This document shows positions 7,695-10,498 of a stretch of DNA of 10,498 bases, in pieces; the first letter of the stretch is position 1; each line of letters begins with the position of its first letter. Source of the DNA: Treponema sp. UBA1798 (GTDB taxonomy: Bacteria > Spirochaetota > Spirochaetia > Treponematales > Treponemataceae). The notes under the pieces were generated by a model. It worked only from the letters and a program-made list of their open reading frames with translations. It made no database searches and had not been told where the DNA came from. Location of the stretch: NCBI GenBank assembly GCA_002319875.1, contig DCFS01000225.1, forward strand, positions 809 to 11,306, in the 5' to 3' direction. Made by a program: the position numbers and the translations under genes.

Positions 7695-7730
7695 TTGACA
7701 AAATGCCGTCGTTCATAGATACTATAAACT
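7695..7730 (+). promoter_or_regulatory. Probable sigma70-type promoter of flaA
   Basis: A perfect TTGACA lies at 7695-7700. The -10 element is ambiguous: GATACT at 7718 (17-base spacer) or TACTAT at 7720 (19-base spacer), both 4 of 6 matches, followed by TATAAA at 7723. The position 40-75 bases before the flaA ATG, with the upstream operon ending at 7658, fits separate strong transcription of flaA. No convincing sigma28 site was seen. The -35 is clear; the exact -10 and start site are not. Confidence 0.6.
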
Positions 7731-7757
7731 ATACAAGGCTACATCGAATTGATATTT

Positions 7758-7764
7758 AAAGGAG
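7758..7764 (+). promoter_or_regulatory. Ribosome binding site of flaA
   Basis: AAAGGAG ends 7 bases before ATG 7772. It is among the strongest ribosome sites in the window, as expected for an abundant structural protein, and it fixes the flaA start. Confidence 0.85.
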
Positions 7765-7771
7765 CTTCGAA

Positions 7772-8890
7772 ATGAAGAAGACTTTTTATTTCTTGGCGGC
7801 GGTATTGCTGCTTGCAGGCACGTGTGCATTTGCTGATGAAGCAACTATCATCGATTTCACAATGCTTGATGCGGATTGCGTAAAGGACGCTCAAAGCGGC
7901 AATTTCACAGAGAACAGCCATACCGTAATGGATTATTCTGTCGCAGCTGGTGCTACATTCACCAACGATCAGAAGTCACTTATGAAGACATCACTGGCAC
8001 TGCCTGAGTGGGAAATAAAACTGAACTCATCTGCAACGACAGTGGCGAGTGCTGCTTTGTCAGAAGTTGTTGCTGCTCCTGTAAAGAGTGATGCTCAGGT
8101 GCCGTTTGCCGGCAAAAAAGTAATGGGTGCGCGTATCCTTTTCCCGGCAATCACAGCGAATTCCAGTGCAAAAATTGTTCCTGCATTTGAAATTCCCGCA
8201 TATGAACCTTTAGCTTCCTCTGATGAAAACGGGACCCGCAAAGCTCCGACTGCTGAAGAGAAAGCCAGTGGAAAGACGCTTTTTGAAGGTGGTTATGGTG
8301 TCGTAAAAAACGTTGGAACCATAAAATCTCTCGCAGTAACAACGATGGGAATGAATTTTCCACATGGATTATATGTTCTTCTCAAGGATAATGATGGTGT
8401 TGAACGTCGTTATTTTATGGGATATCTTGGTTTCGATGGATGGAAAACTCTTCGCTGGAATAATCCGAACTATATCTCAGAAGTTCGTACGCGTGAAATC
8501 CGTGTCTATCCGATTTATCCGCGAGGACTGCCATTTGTAAAATTTGACGGTTTTGAGATTACCCGTGATGCATCACATGTAGGTGGAGATTTTATCGGAT
8601 ACTTTAAAGATGTTAAGATTATCTATGACAAAGCTCTTCTTACAACCGATCGTGACATTGCAGACGAGGATCTGTGGGGTATTATTACAAAGAAAGAGTC
8701 TGACAATCAGAGTGCTGAAATGCTTCGTTTCGGTACAAAACAGGTTGACCGTTATCTTGAGAAAGCAAAAATGGCTCAGGAGAACAGTTTTACGTCAAGC
8801 CTGAATACTGCAGCTGCTGCTAATAATGCACAGACAACGCAAGGCGCTGCTGCAACAACAACTACTACAGCACCTGCTGCGGCACAGTAA
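7772..8890 (+). CDS. flaA: FlaA, flagellar filament outer-layer (sheath) protein
   Basis: Structural protein of spirochaete periplasmic flagella that coats the FlaB core and affects filament stiffness and helicity. The first 21 residues are a signal peptide with a type I peptidase site (TCAFA-DE), so it is exported to the periplasm. The FlaA family core is clear in residues about 180-335, with MGYLGFDGWKTLRW, the IRVYPIYPRGLPFVKFDGFE region and GGDFIGYFKDVKIIYDKA. The length (372 residues) is usual for the family. The last 28 residues are a low-complexity Ala/Thr/Asn/Gln tail (from 8804) without family motifs. A strong ribosome site (AAAGGAG) and its own promoter lie upstream, and two hairpins follow, so it is probably a single-gene transcript. 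Spirochaetes often carry several flaA paralogues; a second copy cannot be judged here. Identity is firm. Confidence 0.95.
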   Translation: MKKTFYFLAAVLLLAGTCAFADEATIIDFTMLDADCVKDAQSGNFTENSHTVMDYSVAAGATFTNDQKSLMKTSLALPEWEIKLNSSATTVASAALSEVVAAPVKSDAQVPFAGKKVMGARILFPAITANSSAKIVPAFEIPAYEPLASSDENGTRKAPTAEEKASGKTLFEGGYGVVKNVGTIKSLAVTTMGMNFPHGLYVLLKDNDGVERRYFMGYLGFDGWKTLRWNNPNYISEVRTREIRVYPIYPRGLPFVKFDGFEITRDASHVGGDFIGYFKDVKIIYDKALLTTDRDIADEDLWGIITKKESDNQSAEMLRFGTKQVDRYLEKAKMAQENSFTSSLNTAAAANNAQTTQGAAATTTTTAPAAAQ

Positions 8891-8894
8891 TTTT

Positions 8895-8948
8895 GCATGG
8901 TACTGTAAATGCAAAAAACATATTGGTCTGGCATTTACAGTTACATGT
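8895..8948 (+). other. Long hairpin in the flaA 3' untranslated region
   Basis: ACTGTAAATGC (8902-8912) and GCATTTACAGT (8931-8941) are exact inverse complements around an 18-base loop. Beyond a 2-by-2 internal loop, CATG (8896-8899) pairs with its partner at 8944-8947. It starts 5 bases after the flaA stop and has no T-run of its own. A role in protecting the flaA mRNA or as a two-armed protein site is possible; only the pairing is seen. Confidence 0.6.
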
Positions 8949-8960
8949 GAATTCTTACTT

Positions 8961-8992
8961 AAAACGCCTGAAAGTATTCTTTCAGGCGTTTT
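8961..8992 (+). terminator. Intrinsic terminator of flaA
   Basis: A perfect 14-base-pair stem, 8961-8974 with 8979-8992, has a 4-base TATT loop. It carries a GC-rich centre (CGCCTGAAAG), an A-run on the left and TTTT followed by GTGTT on the right. This is a classical Rho-independent form and could work in both directions. It separates flaA from the RelA/SpoT-TPR gene. Confidence 0.88.
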
Positions 8993-9009
8993 GTGTTACT
9001 ATGCTGTGT

Positions 9010-9016
9010 AGGTGAT
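9010..9016 (+). promoter_or_regulatory. Ribosome binding site supporting a TTG start
   Basis: AGGTGAT lies 8 bases before TTG 9025 but 17 bases before the alternative ATG 9034. The spacing favours TTG as initiation codon for the RelA/SpoT-TPR gene. Confidence 0.65.
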
Positions 9017-9024
9017 GTTACATT

Positions 9025-10320
9025 TTGATATATATGGATATTCAGAAAACATTGGACATACCCCCTGTTCTTCCGGAAAAAAATAGAATAAAGTCTATTT
9101 ACGATTCATACAGTAATCTTTTTAATATTATACTTATTAATATTGAACAGGGACTGAAGGATAATCTTGTTCTTGCTTCAAGTCCGACATTTAAATCACG
9201 CGTAAAAAGTTTTTCCAGTTATTACCGGAAAATTCTGCGTGTAAAAAAAATGTCGGAACTAAAAGCTGATTCACTGATCTGTATAACGGATATGATCGGA
9301 ATTCGTGTTATATGTGCATTCCTTGAAGATCTTGATGTTGTAGAGCAGCAGATAAAAGAAAAATACAATGTTAAGGAAATCGAACATAAAGGGCAGGCCA
9401 ATAATTTCAGGGAATTTGGATATGAGTCGGTTCATATACTTATAGAGATACCTCCTGATTGTTTGCCAGATCAACCTTTAAATCCCGCTGAAAAAACTCT
9501 TCCGTTGCCACCAGATCTTGTTTGTGAAATTCAGATCCGGACAATTTTACAGGATGCGTGGGCTGAAGTGGAGCATGAGCTTGTATATAAAAGTGAGTTT
9601 TCGCCCTTTGATATGCCTTTAAGACGGAAACTTGCTTCAATGAATGCCAGCCTGAGTTTAGCTGATATTATTTTTCAGGAAATAAGAGATTATCAGAAAA
9701 AATTTCAGAAAGAAGTAGATGACCGTCGATTTAGTTTTTATGAACAGGCTGATAATCTTACGCGTTCCAGTGCTCCGGAACTGGTATCGGTAAGGAGAGG
9801 AGAAAAAATACAGCGTATTAGTCCTTATGTACACGGTACGATAGATGACATGCTTCTTGAGGCAATTCATGCGCATAATACTGGTGATCTCGATAAAGCA
9901 ATTCAGATATATACGGTGATTATTGAGTCAGATCCGGTTCCACCGGTTGCAGTTCTCACTGTTATTTATAAACATAGAGGCATGGCTTATTTTGCTAAAA
10001 ATGAGTTCACAAAAGCTCTCGCTGACTTTCAGAAGACTATAACTTACGATGCTGGTAATTTCAGGGCATTATATTATGAGGGAATTGTTTACTCTGTAAT
10101 GAATAGCTACAGAGAGGCAATAGAATGTTTTACAAAATCTCTTGAAATTAATGAATTTCAGTCTCATGCTCATTATCGAAGAGCTCTCGCACATTATAAA
10201 CTGAATGAATATACTGAGGCGCTGGAAGATCTTGGTGACGCTGCAAAACTAGGCCTTGATGATGAAGATTGTCAGGCGCTTCATAAGAAACTGATAGAAA
10301 AATTTGATATGAAGATGTAA
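9025..10320 (+). CDS. RelA/SpoT-domain (p)ppGpp synthetase with C-terminal TPR repeats
   Basis: Probable small alarmone synthetase fused to a protein-interaction module. Residues about 45-225 are the RelA/SpoT synthetase fold: FKSRVKSFSSYYRKI (57-70) at the ATP/GTP-binding basic loop, ITDMIGIRV (87-95) with the expected catalytic Asp89, FGYESVH (131-137) and CEIQIRTILQDAWAEVEHE (167-185) with the conserved Glu168 of the EIQIRT motif. No HD hydrolase domain precedes it and no TGS/ACT domains follow. Residues about 272-415 contain roughly four TPR units (for example GMAYFAKNEFTKALADFQKT, and a unit starting at Ala349). The start is TTG 9025, from the ribosome site; ATG 9034 is the alternative. 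Expression signals between the flaA terminator and the gene are not clear. The synthetase assignment is strong by motif; activity and TPR partners are inferred. Confidence 0.87.
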   Translation: MIYMDIQKTLDIPPVLPEKNRIKSIYDSYSNLFNIILINIEQGLKDNLVLASSPTFKSRVKSFSSYYRKILRVKKMSELKADSLICITDMIGIRVICAFLEDLDVVEQQIKEKYNVKEIEHKGQANNFREFGYESVHILIEIPPDCLPDQPLNPAEKTLPLPPDLVCEIQIRTILQDAWAEVEHELVYKSEFSPFDMPLRRKLASMNASLSLADIIFQEIRDYQKKFQKEVDDRRFSFYEQADNLTRSSAPELVSVRRGEKIQRISPYVHGTIDDMLLEAIHAHNTGDLDKAIQIYTVIIESDPVPPVAVLTVIYKHRGMAYFAKNEFTKALADFQKTITYDAGNFRALYYEGIVYSVMNSYREAIECFTKSLEINEFQSHAHYRRALAHYKLNEYTEALEDLGDAAKLGLDDEDCQALHKKLIEKFDMKM

Positions 10321-10337
10321 AAAAAATGGAAATGGGC

Positions 10338-10366
10338 TTGACTTGAATTTCCTATTTTGATATATT
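10338..10366 (+). promoter_or_regulatory. Sigma70-type promoter of the tRNA gene
   Basis: TTGACT (10338-10343) and TATATT (10361-10366) are separated by exactly 17 bases, five of six matches each. Transcription would begin near 10373, about 24 bases before the tRNA. It starts 18 bases after the preceding stop codon; no terminator is seen between, so read-through from the upstream gene is also possible. Confidence 0.8.
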
Positions 10367-10374
10367 ATACAAGT

Positions 10375-10390
10375 CACTGCAAAAGCAGTG
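10375..10390 (+). other. Small hairpin in the tRNA 5' leader
   Basis: CACTGC and GCAGTG form a perfect 6-pair stem around AAAA. It lies between the predicted transcription start and the mature tRNA 5' end, filling most of the leader. It may guide processing or be a protein site; function is not shown. Confidence 0.5.
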
Positions 10391-10396
10391 TAGAAT

Positions 10397-10468
10397 GTCT
10401 CCTTCGTCTAGTGGTTAGGACATCGGGTTTTCATCCCGACAACAAGGGTTCAATTCCCCTAGGAGATG
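10397..10468 (+). tRNA. tRNA-Glu (anticodon UUC)
   Basis: A 72-base cloverleaf. The acceptor stem GTCTCCT pairs with AGGAGAT with a G-U first pair. The D arm GTCT/GGAC has an AGTGGTTA loop. The anticodon stem TCGGG/CCCGA is perfect and carries TTTTCAT with TTC at 10430-10432. The variable loop has four bases. The T arm AAGGG/CCCCT has loop TTCAATT and contains one A-C mismatch at pair 50-64. The discriminator base is G. No CCA is encoded, so it must be added after transcription. The sequence around the D and anticodon arms closely follows typical bacterial tRNA-Glu. Confidence 0.93.
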
Positions 10469-10498
10469 AAAATTAACTTCTTGTGGCATAAGAAAATA

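Noticed and set aside
7677..7712. Possible sigma28 flagellar promoter (TAAA...GCCG) before flaA
   Set aside because: The TAAA-type box and GCCGTCGT are not at the required spacing, and the second half matches poorly; the TTGACA-based promoter fits better.
8934..9005. Promoter for the RelA/SpoT-TPR gene between the flaA hairpins and 9025
   Set aside because: Candidates such as TTTACA with TACTTA or TATGCT without a -35 are weak or would start transcription too close to the ribosome site.
1..10498. CRISPR array, insertion sequence, prophage or attachment site
   Set aside because: No repeated spacer pattern, transposase-like protein, terminal inverted repeats or phage genes were seen; the tRNA lies at the window edge with nothing integrated in view.

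Overview
The window looks like a spirochaete chromosome, most likely Treponema or a close relative. The strongest evidence is a complete FlaA gene, the periplasmic-flagellum sheath protein family known only from spirochaetes. Directly before it are a periplasmic N-acetylmuramoyl-L-alanine amidase and a small GerMN-domain protein. From memory, Treponema pallidum has the same order (amidase, small hypothetical, flaA). The DNA is moderately AT-rich, every gene is on the + strand, and there is no sign of mobile elements, CRISPR or phage.

Bases 1-6173 hold a tightly packed run of carbohydrate-type genes. They are the 3' part of a radical SAM/SPASM protein (1-1115), a GT-A-like glycosyltransferase-type protein (1090-2049), an 827-residue three-part protein joining an SpsF-type cytidylyltransferase, an SpsG/PseG-like GT-B domain and a class I SAM methyltransferase with a zinc-binding segment (2046-4529), and an ATP-grasp ligase (4557-6173). 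Start/stop overlaps and short gaps suggest one operon whose promoter lies left of the window. Together the activities suggest making and activating a modified, acidic (nonulosonate-like) sugar. The position next to flaA makes flagellar glycosylation an attractive but unproven target.

The operon continues without a gap into the amidase (6154-7200) and the GerMN protein (7197-7658), both exported or membrane-anchored and probably involved in peptidoglycan. A 113-base gap then holds an AT-rich hairpin and the flaA promoter region. flaA (7772-8890) is followed by two consecutive hairpins, the second a classical intrinsic terminator.

Next is a RelA/SpoT-type (p)ppGpp synthetase domain fused to C-terminal TPR repeats (9025-10320), which probably starts at TTG. 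The window ends with a tRNA-Glu (UUC) gene (10397-10468) that has its own sigma70-type promoter and a small leader hairpin.

The observations most worth following up are the three-domain fusion with a nine-A run exactly at a domain border, the G7 run where loss of one G would fuse the ATP-grasp protein to the amidase, the glycan-type cluster next to flaA, and the synthetase-TPR fusion.
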